From NCBI GenBank assembly GCA_030549775.1, contig CM060173.1:29454032-29518031 (forward strand): a DNA stretch of 64,000 bases, written 5' to 3'. The stretch is from Tamarix chinensis (lineage: Eukaryota; Streptophyta; Magnoliopsida; Caryophyllales; Tamaricaceae). Below are positions 47,000-58,062 of the stretch, in pieces. Made by a program: the position numbers and the translations under genes. Position 1 is the first letter of the stretch; each line of letters starts with the position of its first letter. The notes below the pieces were generated by a model, which saw only the letters and a program-made list of their open reading frames with translations, was not told where the DNA came from and did not search any database.

Positions 47000-47835
47000 T
47001 CACATCTTCAAATTATTCCCACACAAGGCCAGTTCTTGGCCCAAAAATCACATATGACAACCCAATTGGCTATGGAAAAAACACAAGGCAAATACCTGTC
47101 CATTTTAGTATAGGTACTTGCATCACAAACAAGATCAAAGATAACATCATCATCATCATTCGTTCCTCTTACAAAACATAGTGATGATAATGAAAATGAC
47201 TGTTATAGGATTCTTTTGTAATAATCAAAATTGGAATTGACAACCAATCCACTATTAGTATATTTCTGTACAAAATAGTCAAATAATAACATACCAAAGA
47301 CAAAGGGTTAAATCAAAAGGGACAACAAACTTTCGGCGGATATCTTGATGGATCTTTGATGGATCCCACAAAAAGACAAACTAAACATGCCTTTCAGTGG
47401 ACATGCCCTTTAGTGGACACTTTTAGACCCCATGAAATACTGACGAACACACCTTTCAGTGCCTCAGTGGTCCCCACAAAAAGAAAGACTTTCGGGCACG
47501 CCTTTCATAGCATACTTTTCACTACAAAAGAAATGACAATTCTACTTTTGATGGAATCTTTTTTACTATAAGCCCCTTAGCATCCCTGAGGACTCTACCT
47601 ATAAAAGTGAAGATCAACAATCAACTAAGGCATAACTTCTCAGGAGCACATATTAGAATTTTAAAATCCTCTCTTGTATTCACCGTAAAATTTCTTATTA
47701 TTACCTAATCCTTTATATCACACAAAACACAAAATTTATAAAACCTTTTGTTCATCTCTGTTTGCATATCTTTTCCATATGTTGTGTTCTTCCTTCAGAT
47801 CCTCGGCATTAAGTGGGGGTGTTTCATCCATCTCA
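47000..47835 (+). mobile_element. Pararetroviral intergenic/promoter region, plus orientation
   Basis: This is the reverse complement of the promoter segments at 31185, 32545, 37925 and 42285, from the 'gtacttgcatcacaaac' end (47118) to the 'catatgttgtgttcttcc' end (47776). Homology fades at about 47835 after a worn version of the 'tgtgacacc' block. This copy makes the locus an inverted repeat with the minus-oriented array. Confidence 0.65.
47599..47607 (+). promoter_or_regulatory. Pararetroviral-type TATA box, plus copy
   Basis: CTATAAAAG on the plus strand, followed by TGAAGATCAACAATCAAC, the same leader as the minus copies. Confidence 0.55.
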
Positions 47836-49539
47836 AAAAGATATGCTAATTTTTTCCCACAAATTTTCAAAAATAGCAATTGGTATAATTTTAAAAAATG
47901 AAAATTTAGAATAATTTTTTTTACTATACCCTTGATAAATGACAATATAATCATAATAATTGGAAGGAAAAAAGTTGCAGTTTGATGTAATTTGAACAAA
48001 TTAATTTTGGACATACTAAGAAGATGATGTATTAACTTTGTTTATCAAAAAAACGACTACACTATACTTTGAAATAGATGAAAATGGAAAATAAGACTTT
48101 GGTATTGTTTGGTAAATTAATATCTTATATGAATCTAATCTAAAGTGATATATGCTGACATTTTTTGTATGTATTTTAAAATTTATTTATTTATTTAAAG
48201 TTCCTTAAAAAGAAGTTGCAATATAAAAAAATAGAGGTAGTTTTAAAATTATAAGAAAATTAATAATGTGTCAAATCATAATTATATGAAATAAGATGAA
48301 AATAATATGATTATCAAACATTACTTATTCTTAAGGAGACAGAGAGTACTAAAATATATTAAAAGAGGCTGCCTTAGTTTACTAAAATACTTTAATTGAA
48401 ATTGGTGTACTTTTATTTATACAAGAATAATTAATATAATAAACTATCTAAAAATAGGGGGAAATGATTAATATAATATATTATATGATATATAAGTAAT
48501 ATGGCATATGGAGAATAACAAGAAAGAAAAAAATATAATAATCTAAAAAGTGTCGAATTTTTTTTTTTTTTTGTGTTTTTATGAAATAACATTCATTTGG
48601 AAATAGAAATGAGAAAGTTACATGTCCTTTATCACAAAAACAGGTGGAGATGATTTGGGGGGGGGGGATTACCGATGGAGATATAGTAAGACATCGTGAC
48701 CTTAATTAATGGTGGAGCTAGGGACCAAAGGTAGGAGACACCTCAGCTCTTTCAGACTCCCAACAGTACTTCATGTGAAACGTGATGGAGGCACAAACGT
48801 CCATGATGATGAATCTATTTGCTGTAAAGTTTCTATTAGTTGGTTGCTTCTTTCTTAATCATGAATTCATGATTAGTGAGACTACTATAAATATAATAGC
48901 GTCTCACACTTGGAAATCACTTGCTTCGTCGCCTCTATCTTGCTCATGCTTATTTATGTGTCCTGGTGCTCTTCCCCAAATGATTTTCTAAATTAATTAA
49001 TTAATAGAAACCCGCTACAAAAATCGGTGTATCACACTATCATGTACTTTTAATTAATAACAAGTGTTATTTTAACATTGTATTGTTTTATACATAAAAT
49101 AATTGTTATTTTATAAAGTTTCCATGTAAAATATTAATTAGTTTATCTAATTTATCTTCCATTAATTGTCATTAAATATTCCTTGTTATGTTTTTATACT
49201 CTCAAAATCTCATTATTAAATAATTAAAATTAAAAGGGATATATTAATTATTTGACAATAACTCTTTAGTTGATGGATAAATGAAGCTGCTATAACACTT
49301 ATTTTGAATCAAATTTAATACATCTTAAAAAAACACTCCTATATATATATATCTATATAACTATGCATGACTGGCGAACTTGTTTCTAATTCTTAGTATG
49401 AAAAACTAAACAATAAAAACATACTTCTTTTTATCATCATCATCATCATTAGTTAAAGGTTTTATTACCAAAATAGCAGTGTATGCATCATATCATGCAT
49501 TGTCAAAGAGTTAAATGCTCAAACTCCAAACAAACAAAA
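47836..49539. other. AT-rich intergenic stretch without recognised genes
   Basis: It holds a T-run at 48559-48571, a run of 12 Gs at 48657-48668 and a (TCA)n run at 49434-49449. A 69-codon frame at 48782-48991 has no recognisable domain or homology. No element termini were identified. Confidence 0.45.
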
Positions 49540-50100
49540 CAGCCTCAGCTTTCATGCTAGACCTCCATACATCCCTATAAATCATGTACGCCGCTGGTCT
49601 AATCTTTGCAAATAATGTCGTACTCGTGTCTTTGATATCAGGGAATCTAATAGAAATCTCAGCAATGATGATCTGTCTTATCATACGACTTGGGAGATTC
49701 TTACTTCTCTATAAAATTGCTCTGTTTCTACTACACCATAACACGTAGATGACAGCAGCAAACGTACCTTCCATACTAAAGCCCTTTCCTTTGGGTGGTC
49801 TGTGATTTGAATCATCCATAACAAGCTCATTTGCCAAAAGCTGAAGTAAAATGGTAGCATCAGCCAATTCAGTGTCCTTCTCCACATTCTTTGCGTCCCC
49901 AGGCAGCTGGTGAATAAATGAATTCATCTCCTCATCTGACGAGCACAACTTGTGCATACTGCATCATCCAGTATACTCCTGGATTTAAGTTTTGCTTTGG
50001 TCAGTAGCCCCCTCGGTAGGCCATCCGAAAGGTCAACTCGTGCTTGGGCATATCTGGAGCTGGAGGGTTCCAAACTAGGTAATACCAAGGGACCTTAGAA
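49540..50100 (-). pseudogene. LINE (L1-type) C-terminal relic, zf-RVT region
   Basis: Reading leftward on the minus strand, offset frames give LVWNPPAPDMPKHELTF (about 50085-50020), LLTKAKLKSRSILDDAVCTS with CTSC (to about 49940), EEMNSFIHQLPGDAKNV (about 49930-49880) and FAAVIYVLWCSRNRAIL (about 49765-49715). This is the order of the zinc-binding domain at the end of plant L1-type reverse transcriptases: W-F..P-K-H, LLT-x-x-x-L, CxxC, E-x-x-x-HLFF-like, and YxxWxxRN. At least two frameshifts and several stops. The poly-A tail was not identified. Confidence 0.6.
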
Positions 50101-50149
50101 GCTTGGGTCCTGCATCAGCCTAGAAAAGACATTAGACGACGGCTAGAAA

Positions 50150-50745
50150 TAGACAGAGATGGTTGCTACTGAACGCAGTGCATGCTTCATAGACGGTAGT
50201 TTAAAACATACATGCATATAATCAAATAAATATATATAAAAAATGATACTAAAAAAATTACGGGATGGATCAGGCAACAATTGTATCTTAAAATTGTTGA
50301 TGAAAGTATACTATATATGATGGCTTGAAATTTCAACAATCGTCTAATAGCTCTCGCAATTTTCGCATTTTCTTATTTCCGGTAACCTTTACACGAGGGT
50401 TCTAAGCTTAATTCTTCCGTGGTCTATTGCCTGTTCTTTCTTTCTTTTAATAAAATTAGCACATGCGACCTACACCATACCGTTTAAAACTTGCATTCAA
50501 AGCTGCATACATTCCCATACACTTGTGCACGTGCATCAATGTTGTATACTCTAACACAAAATATTTCAATTACATCAACCACTTAGAATATTAAATTCAC
50601 ATCAACTAAACTCATAATATTACATTTTATAACATGTGATATGTATGCATGTATATAATCATGCAAATCTCTCCTACAATCTTCATGTGTTAAATTCAAA
50701 GACAAAATTTAACTATTCTTGTAGAACATCATTAATGTACCCCTA
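50150..50745. other. Intergenic stretch, nothing recognised
   Basis: AT-rich sequence without frames, terminal motifs or repeats that I can name. Confidence 0.4.
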
Positions 50746-53700
50746 CAGCAAAAAAGATTAACACCGACAATCTTAATACCAATAATTATATATCATTGAT
50801 GTTAATACTTAACACCGACAATTATTTATAGGTATTAAATCAGAGGACACATATTTCTACCTAGAAAAATGGAAGAAAAATACATAATACTGACGAGAAA
50901 TATTGTTCCTATTAAGTGACGCCAAAATTTTTCCTTGTTGATTGTTATTATAATATCAGAAAAATAATATCAATGAGTTATTCCTAATACCAGTGATCTT
51001 ATCATCATTAATAAGAAATATATTTGGTCAGAAGACCATGGAGAAAAAATTAGTAGAAACGGAGAGTGAAAATGATGAGCTTAATACCAGCAATTTGCCC
51101 TCAATAATAACAATCCATTGCTGGTAATAAGTGATATATTTGATCAAAATGCCATGAAGGAATATTTTCCACCAAGGAATGAGGAGTGATAATGAAGAGC
51201 TTATATCGATAATCCATCATCAATGATAAGTGATATTATGTTTTTTTAGCATGATCGGAACACAATTGTTTAAATTATTCTCCTTTAATACCGACGATTC
51301 CGGCCTTGATACTGATGGTTTTGATTGTCAGTATTAGGGGTATATTATAATCCACCCGTGATTCTAGCTCCCTATTTGTCCTACTTCTTTGACTTCCATA
51401 TTCTCTCTCTTTTATTGTCGAATGCTTCCACCATTTTTTCTTCTTCTCTTTCAACTTTCTAATCCATTTTTTACCTTTTTAAGATTTGTTTTAAGATAAT
51501 TTCTATTTCTTATATACTTTTTGGTATAATATTATCTAATTATTAATTTACAAGTGCCGAAAGCACTACCACTACACTGCCGCCAAGTACCACTATCCTG
51601 CTACCAGCCAAGCACTGCATTATTAATTTGGTATAATTATTTGTATTTGTTTGTTTTTTATTATTTAAATTAAGATAATTTTTTGAATTAGATTATTATA
51701 TTTAGGTTTTGTATGATTGGTTAATTAGATTATTTTAATTAGGTTATTAGATTATTCTAGTTAGGTTTTATTTAATTGATTAGTTAGATTCTAATTAATT
51801 GAGTTGTTAGATTAGTATAGTTAGCTTATGTGTATAGTTAGATTACTGTATGTAGTTGTCATTGTACATGTTAGATTAGAATAAATATTAGTATATTAGA
51901 GTATAATAAATATTTTAGTTAATTTTGTTATTACTATATATGTGGGGATGTATTTTAGTATGTGTGTATGCTTTTAAAGTAGCATGTTAGTAGACACTAA
52001 ATTTGTTTACATGCATTTTTTATTTTTTTTATGAGCTTGTTAGAGTTTAATTAATATTTGTTAGATTTTGTTCAATTTGTATCTTAGTATGTAAGCATGT
52101 TAGGTTATATAATTAGCATCTTAATTCAGAGGTGAATGATATAAATTTATAATGTTGATTCACGAAGTATAGAAAAGTAAATACTAAAAAAATAAGATAA
52201 ATAAAGTTAAGATAAGAATTAAATCATTAGAATTTTTATTTTCATTTTTTATTGTATAATAATAAAAATTCATGGTGTCAATGCATCAAAAATATATGAA
52301 AATATAGAAACATTCACCTTAGAGAGTGATTAATGAAGATAAATGATTTTTTTTACTATTTTAATATAAATGAATACTATATATATTTAAACCCTTGTGA
52401 AATTATACAATTGATATATTTGTTGTCATTGGATATAAAAAGTATAGTTTCCTACAATTTTGACATGGTATACACTTTTTCATTTATTTGGATCATCATA
52501 ATACATAGTTCTATATGGTTGATGTTGCTGCTCAAGGTCATGGTGGCAATGGCACACTCTAGATATCAGAACTCAGAAGGTATAAAATTTAGTCTATTGC
52601 ATACCTTTACCACTTTTATAATTTTATTATCTTAATGATAAATTTTGTATATTCATGTTTTAGGTCCTATGAACAGGGCCAAAGAAATAATTAGATACAA
52701 GTTGATGTTGGAGGAGTTTGAAAGAAGAGGAAGAAAGAAGTTTGAGGTGGACATCAATTTTAAAACAAACACTTTAAATGCTTTAGGTCCATATGATACA
52801 TAGTTTATCATATGTGTTGGAAATAAGATTGGAACAAAGATACCACCATATTATAAGAGGTGGTCACATATCACTCTCGAGGATAAGGTGAAGATCCTCC
52901 CAAAAAGTAAGGTAAAATCTATTTATTATCTTTTTTTTTAATTAAGTAATCAAATATAATTTCTAATATATGTTTGTGTATATATGCAGACATATTTTGA
53001 TTTAGCTCCATTGAGGAAAAATTCTTCATGGATAAGTATTCAATTAGGTCTTGGTCAAATGATGGTTGATTGAAATAATAATCGTAATTATGATCATAAA
53101 AAGGATTGGCAAGAAGAAAATAATTATAGGCCTTTTTGAGCCAGATATATGGCAAAAATGTATCTATCTAAGAACTTTAGAGGATGTAAAGGTAATATTA
53201 AATTTTAGTATAAAAATTGAAAACATTACATATAAAGAATATGAAAAAATTATTATTTTGTTGGAGCAGGCTTTGGTAGACAAAAATGTTGCTAATAGGG
53301 AAAAACATACCACTCCCTCTTGTCACGGTATGCGGTTGTTGTCACAATATTGCTACAGGAAGGTATTTTTGGATTTTTGATTATTATTTTTTTAATATTA
53401 AGTAATGTAATAAAATTTCTCTTAAATATGGGCCACTCCTTAAACAAACAAAAAAAATATTACATGCGGTCAATAACTATAGAGACATGTATTTTAATAA
53501 TAACAAATGGGTCACTCCCCAAGATGATGTATATTTTATAAGTTATATTATGTATAAATTTTACTTACATGTAAGGAAATAAGAGGAAATATTTTCATAG
53601 GTGGCTTCTAGTAATGGTGATGTGGATGATCCTACACCTCCAAAAGTTGATGAAGAATTAATACTCAATGACGCCTTAAGTAGTTGTCTAGGTCATATAA

Positions 53701-54478
53701 AAGGTGTGGGATGAAGGCTTGTAGGGAAGGGTTCAAGTCGTGTTACTTTTCGCAAGAGTTGAAATGTCAAGTAGAGTAAAACCAAAAACAAATGAGTAAG
53801 ATTGTAGCCTAACAAAAAGAAACATTTGAGTGTCAAGAGGAAGAATTAAGACAAATGAGACATTTTATGGCTACATGGGTAAAAGTCCCTTCACCTCTGC
53901 CATCTAATCAAGATGAAGATGATTTTTATGTTTTATGATAGTATTAACAAGTCAGATGCAATGATTTTATGTTTCTTTTGTAAATTACATTTTTATAACA
54001 ACATTTATCTTTAAAATGTTATTTACATTAGGTAATATTTTCAAAACCTTATTTTTGATTTTATATGTTAATTTTATTTAATATTTCCAAAAGTGTATTA
54101 CCAAGGATAAATTATTGGTAATAAGGTTTTTTGAAATTGTTGGCCCTCAGAAAATTATTAATAATAAACTTATTACCAATGATAAATTATCGGTAACAAT
54201 TTTTTTTACCAAGGATAAAAATCATCAGTAATAAGTCTTTTTTAATTCAAAAAATATTTTAAATTGAAATTTTCAATTATCGTTATTAAAGAAATTTTTT
54301 TATATTGTCATTTTGTATCTTTGAAAATAAGGTTAATTATGACAAACATATGGTCGGTGTTACACCTTATTACTGATTATCCTAAAATTGTTGATGTAAG
54401 CTAATTATCAACTGACTTGTAGCAACGATTTATTACTGATCAATAATTCCTTATTAGCAATGATTTTTATTGTTGTTA
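50746..54478 (+). mobile_element. Decayed CACTA (En/Spm) element
   Basis: Both edges are rich in short degenerate repeats, as in CACTA subterminal regions. On the left are 'taacaccgacaat', 'taataccaataattatatat' and 'cattgatgttaatactta' and their inversions (50755-51330). On the right are 'taccaatgataaattatcggtaa' and 'ttaccaagg' (54100-54260) and further units to 54470. Candidate termini are CCTACAGCAAAAAAG (left) and an inverse-like ..TTTTTATTGTTGT (right), neither a perfect CACTA, so the limits are approximate. The interior carries an En/Spm-type gene relic. Confidence 0.55.
52519..53939 (+). pseudogene. En/Spm-type transposon protein relic
   Basis: Exon-like pieces read MVDVAAQGHGGNG (from 52519), then after an AG acceptor at about 52662 NRAKEIIRYKLMLEEFERRG and KRWSHITLEDKVKIL, then TYFDLAPL (52991), NVANREKHTTPSCHG (53289-53333), LSSCLGHIKGVG (53680-53712) with GKGSSRVTFRKS, and a charged C-terminal part ending near 53939. 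The order matches the plant transposon family (Ptta/En/Spm) that accompanies the DDE transposase of CACTA elements. Stops (for example at 52801) and shifted frames show it is dead. Confidence 0.5.
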
Positions 54479-54681
54479 TTTACCTTTATTTATGTATTGT
54501 ACTTATCCAATTAGGGTCACTTAAAATTATGAAATACCTAATAAATTGATCACAATTTGGGTTAGTATTTAATTAAAGTTTCATTGTAAAAATTAGTATA
54601 TAAATAATATGTACTTCCACACTAAAGTTAATATATACTTCCACACTAAACATTAAAAAACAAGAAGAAGAAGAAAATAAT

Positions 54682-56545
54682 TGTAACAACCTCATATTTT
54701 TACTCCTTAATAATATCATTTTGTAGAAGATTTAATTACCAATTTACTAGATATTACCGCCACACTTAGCATAAGTTTGGCTCCCTCACATTTATTTTTC
54801 CAAGTGTTAAGGTTAAGAAAATCATAACCAAAGTAAATCAGTAGAAATATGAGACATTATATAAACATAATTTGTGGGTAATATACTTCGTACAATAATG
54901 GAAAATAAAAAAACCAAGGGACATAAGAGTCCGAAGAAAACAAATTAATCAAAAATAGGTACCCAAAGGTAAAATATCAGTTTATCTTATCTCTTAGACC
55001 CAAAGGCCCCCTCTGAAAATGGGAGCACTTCTCAAGGACTCTCTTCCTTGTCCCTATAGTACTCCTAGAGCCACTCCATACCGTTCATGTAGTTATTTGC
55101 ACAAGTATTATTAGTACAGCTTCCTCATACTGAGTAAATCATAATACATCACAAGAGGTAACTTACCCACATTGCACATAGTCACACAATGATCCAAAAT
55201 CATACTGGAGCACAAAGCATGTACCATAATCACATGCAACAATTATGGAATAGTATAAATAACATCAAATCTCAAGCTCAACAATAAAATATACTAGTTT
55301 ACTTCACATCATCACAAGATCTAATAGGCATAGGCGATTAGTCAAATAAATTCCAAAAACTAAGGTATAGCATTAAGGTAAATATCAAACCAACAAATCT
55401 AAAACAATTCCAATTACCAAGGTAAGGCACTGAGGTGACTGCTAAACCAACAAATTCAAAGCAATTATAAATATCAAGGTAGGGCAGTGAGGAGAATACC
55501 AAACCAATAAATCCAAATCACTACTGAATATCAAGGTAGAACACTGAAGCGACTACCGAACCAAAAAATCCAACAAATCCCATTTATTTTCTTACACAAT
55601 AGCTAATTCCATTTTACATTACTCGAGGGGGATACATTCAACCTAGGAAAACTAAGGTACACCCAGTAATATTGGCACCCAAAGGTGACATAATAACCTT
55701 ACTCTCTAACCAAGGAACACAACGGTACGCTTTGTCATACTATAACACAAAGACAACACCGTATCCTCCAACTTCAATTACCTAATCCTTAAGTATCGAT
55801 ACCCCCTATAGTGCCTGTAGATCACCTATAGAGTAGAATAGGGCCTTATTGGGGCACAATGGCACACTAGTGAACAAAAAAAATGAGGGCTAGGACCTCA
55901 TATCTAGGGTAGTTAATCCTAGAGAACAACCATTCCCAACTCGAAGTCTTTCACTTTAAGTATTAATATTTTATGAGATGATCACAAAAGTCACGTACTA
56001 CACAAAAATTCTCATTTCTATACTTACCTATTTTTCCTTTTATTTATAATTATTAAGGCAATCCCAAATGTCATCGGTCTATGTCAATCCCAGTCAACAT
56101 CAACATTAACCTATCAAAAGTCTAAGGGCATCCTAACATTCAATTATTCATAAAAAGATGCATTAGGTTAAATGTACCAAAATTTCTTTCACAACCTTTG
56201 TTTCGCCATTTTATTTATTTCCGTACCAAACATGATTATTGGGAGAATTTCATCATGAAAAGGCTAAAAGGAAACATTCCACATTATTTTAGCACATTGG
56301 TTATTTTTTCATTTTGCCGATTGATTGTATTTTCCACTTTTCATGAATTAGTGGGTTGCGCCCACAAAACCTTAATCATGCAACTCTCACGTAACACCTA
56401 TCATATGCAGCATGTATGTACATATTTAAGTCATAATACATATTTAAATAAGAAAATTATCATCATGGTACATGTAGGGAATATCTCTAACCCCAAGTCA
56501 TGCAAATAGAAATCATCATAGGTAACCCTAATCATGCATATATGC
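54682..56545 (-). mobile_element. Long LTR (copy D), 3' LTR of a minus-strand gypsy element
   Basis: It starts TGTAACAACC and matches copy E (58063-60718) from its start through 'aaatagaaatcatcatagg.aaccctaatcatgc' at about 56540, after which homology ends. About 830 bp of the LTR are missing. The flank ATAAT (54677-54681) pairs with ATAAC after copy E (60719-60723), a 5-bp duplication with one mismatch, so D and E belong to one insertion. It includes four units of the 'accaaggtagggcactgagg' minisatellite (55340-55570). Confidence 0.65.
55340..55570 (+). repeat. LTR minisatellite, about 60-bp units
   Basis: Units of 'aatccaaa.caattcc.aata.caaggtagggcactgaggtgac' recur four times. The same minisatellite occurs at 15430-15540, 58710-58950 and 61665-61800, marking copies B, D, E and F as one subfamily. 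Confidence 0.75.
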
Positions 56546-56559
56546 TTCCTTACATGTAA

Positions 56560-58047
56560 AGGGTAGTAGTGTGGTCTCAAAGATGCCAAGAATCCTTCCT
56601 AAGTGTCTATCGGCTCAATAACTAGAAGTTGGTATCCTCTCCACCATTCATTGGTGGAATGTACCAACATCCACCTTCTTTCCATCTGGGTAATCAGAAG
56701 CCCTAAAGATCTTCTCTATCTCCCTAATCCACCTTTCATATACTATTGAATCCTTAAATCACTTAAACACAAGTGAGTGATGAAACCCAATCTCTCTAAT
56801 CTAGTTCTCAGCCTGAACAAGTGTCGTATGTGGCGATTAAGGTTGTGGTTGTGGTTGTAGATGTGGATGTGGCTCTGCCACTCTCTCTGCTACTACTATG
56901 AATAACTCTTCCATATGCACAAAGTTAAAGTTTCAATCCATAGTGCTAATTGACATAGAGTAAAAGGGTTACAACCCTAACAAACACAATCAAAGGCCAC
57001 CCATAAGAAGGCTAAACACCCTGTATCATTTAAGGCCAAACAATAACACTAACATTTATCATAAAGGTTGTACAATATCGTATATATAAGTACTCACATT
57101 CATAATAGATGGTAATACACCATTCATGATTACAAACATCATAACAATAGTAGTTAGAACTTTAATAAGTGAAAGGAAACCTTAATCTTCTAAGGTTACG
57201 CATACCACAAGGATAGATTAGTACCATACTAAGCGTCCACCTAACATCAACCTTAAGCAAGGAATGCCTAACACAAACCTCAAAACCTAACCTAAGTCAA
57301 TCATCTCCATCAAAACCCTAAAGGCTCAAATCCATAGCAGCATCAAATGCCCAACTATCATGAATCACCCACTAGAACCATTCTTTATGCAATATCATCT
57401 GCTCTCTCTTCAAATCATAAGGAGGCCCATCCACTTCATTCAACTTACTAGGATAATGCATAAATCATTGATTATGATCAAGTCTCTCACCAACTTATCA
57501 TAATGTAGCAAGAATCGTTCACCCTCCATAAATCTAGGATGTTGAACGCTCATCACAAATAAGTCCTTATGCACTTCTCTAGTATAATCCATAACTTTAC
57601 TGAAGGGAGGGTCCATAACAAATGATTGGAGTGAAACATATAAGGCCTAATTTATTAGCTTGCATCCATCATACGGTTCAACTCATCAACCAACCACCTC
57701 ATATGGAATCTAATATCATCACTAGGGAACATCCTAAGGTACAAAATGGTTAGTTTTGATTCTCCAAAATACATTATAAGAGATTCTACAAGATGCAACA
57801 ACTCAACTTAGAATTTATCAACAAATCCATTTCCCAAAAAAATAATTTCCTCAAACCTCTAATCAAGATTAAGCTCAATTCTCTATACCAAAGTTCACCA
57901 ACAACACCCTAGGTATATAACTCTAAATGCTAAGACCAATGCAAAGATATAATTTTAACCTATAATTCTCACAAGACTAAATCGAGTTTAAAAAAGAATT
58001 AGGAAATAGAATATTTCAAAAACAGGAGAGGAGATTTTAAAGCAAAA
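56560..58047 (-). pseudogene. Ty3/gypsy gag-region relic of the minus-strand element
   Basis: On the minus strand 57640-57480 reads DPPFSKVMDYTREVHKDLF and FVMSVQHPRFMEGERF, with stops later. A proline/glutamine/histidine-rich linker follows near 56900-56840, then YERWIREIEKIFRASDYPDG (56745-56690), matching the 'W-L-R-E-x-E-K-I-F' start of plant Ty3/gypsy gag. No pol or integrase is present between the LTRs, so the element is internally deleted and dead. Confidence 0.55.
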
Positions 58048-58059
58048 TCTTTAATACCA
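58048..58059 (-). other. Worn primer-binding site, initiator tRNA-Met type
   Basis: The minus strand reads TGGTATTAAAGA, three bases from TGGTATCAGAGC, and lies 3 bp (AAA) after the LTR end ..GTGTTACA. The position is right and the sequence decayed. Confidence 0.55.
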
Positions 58060-58062
58060 TTT

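Noticed and set aside
48782..48991. 69-codon plus frame with a hydrophobic start (MNLFAVKFLLVGCFFLN)
   Set aside because: It could look like a small secreted protein, but there is no processing motif, family match or expression signal, and the frame is short in AT-rich DNA.
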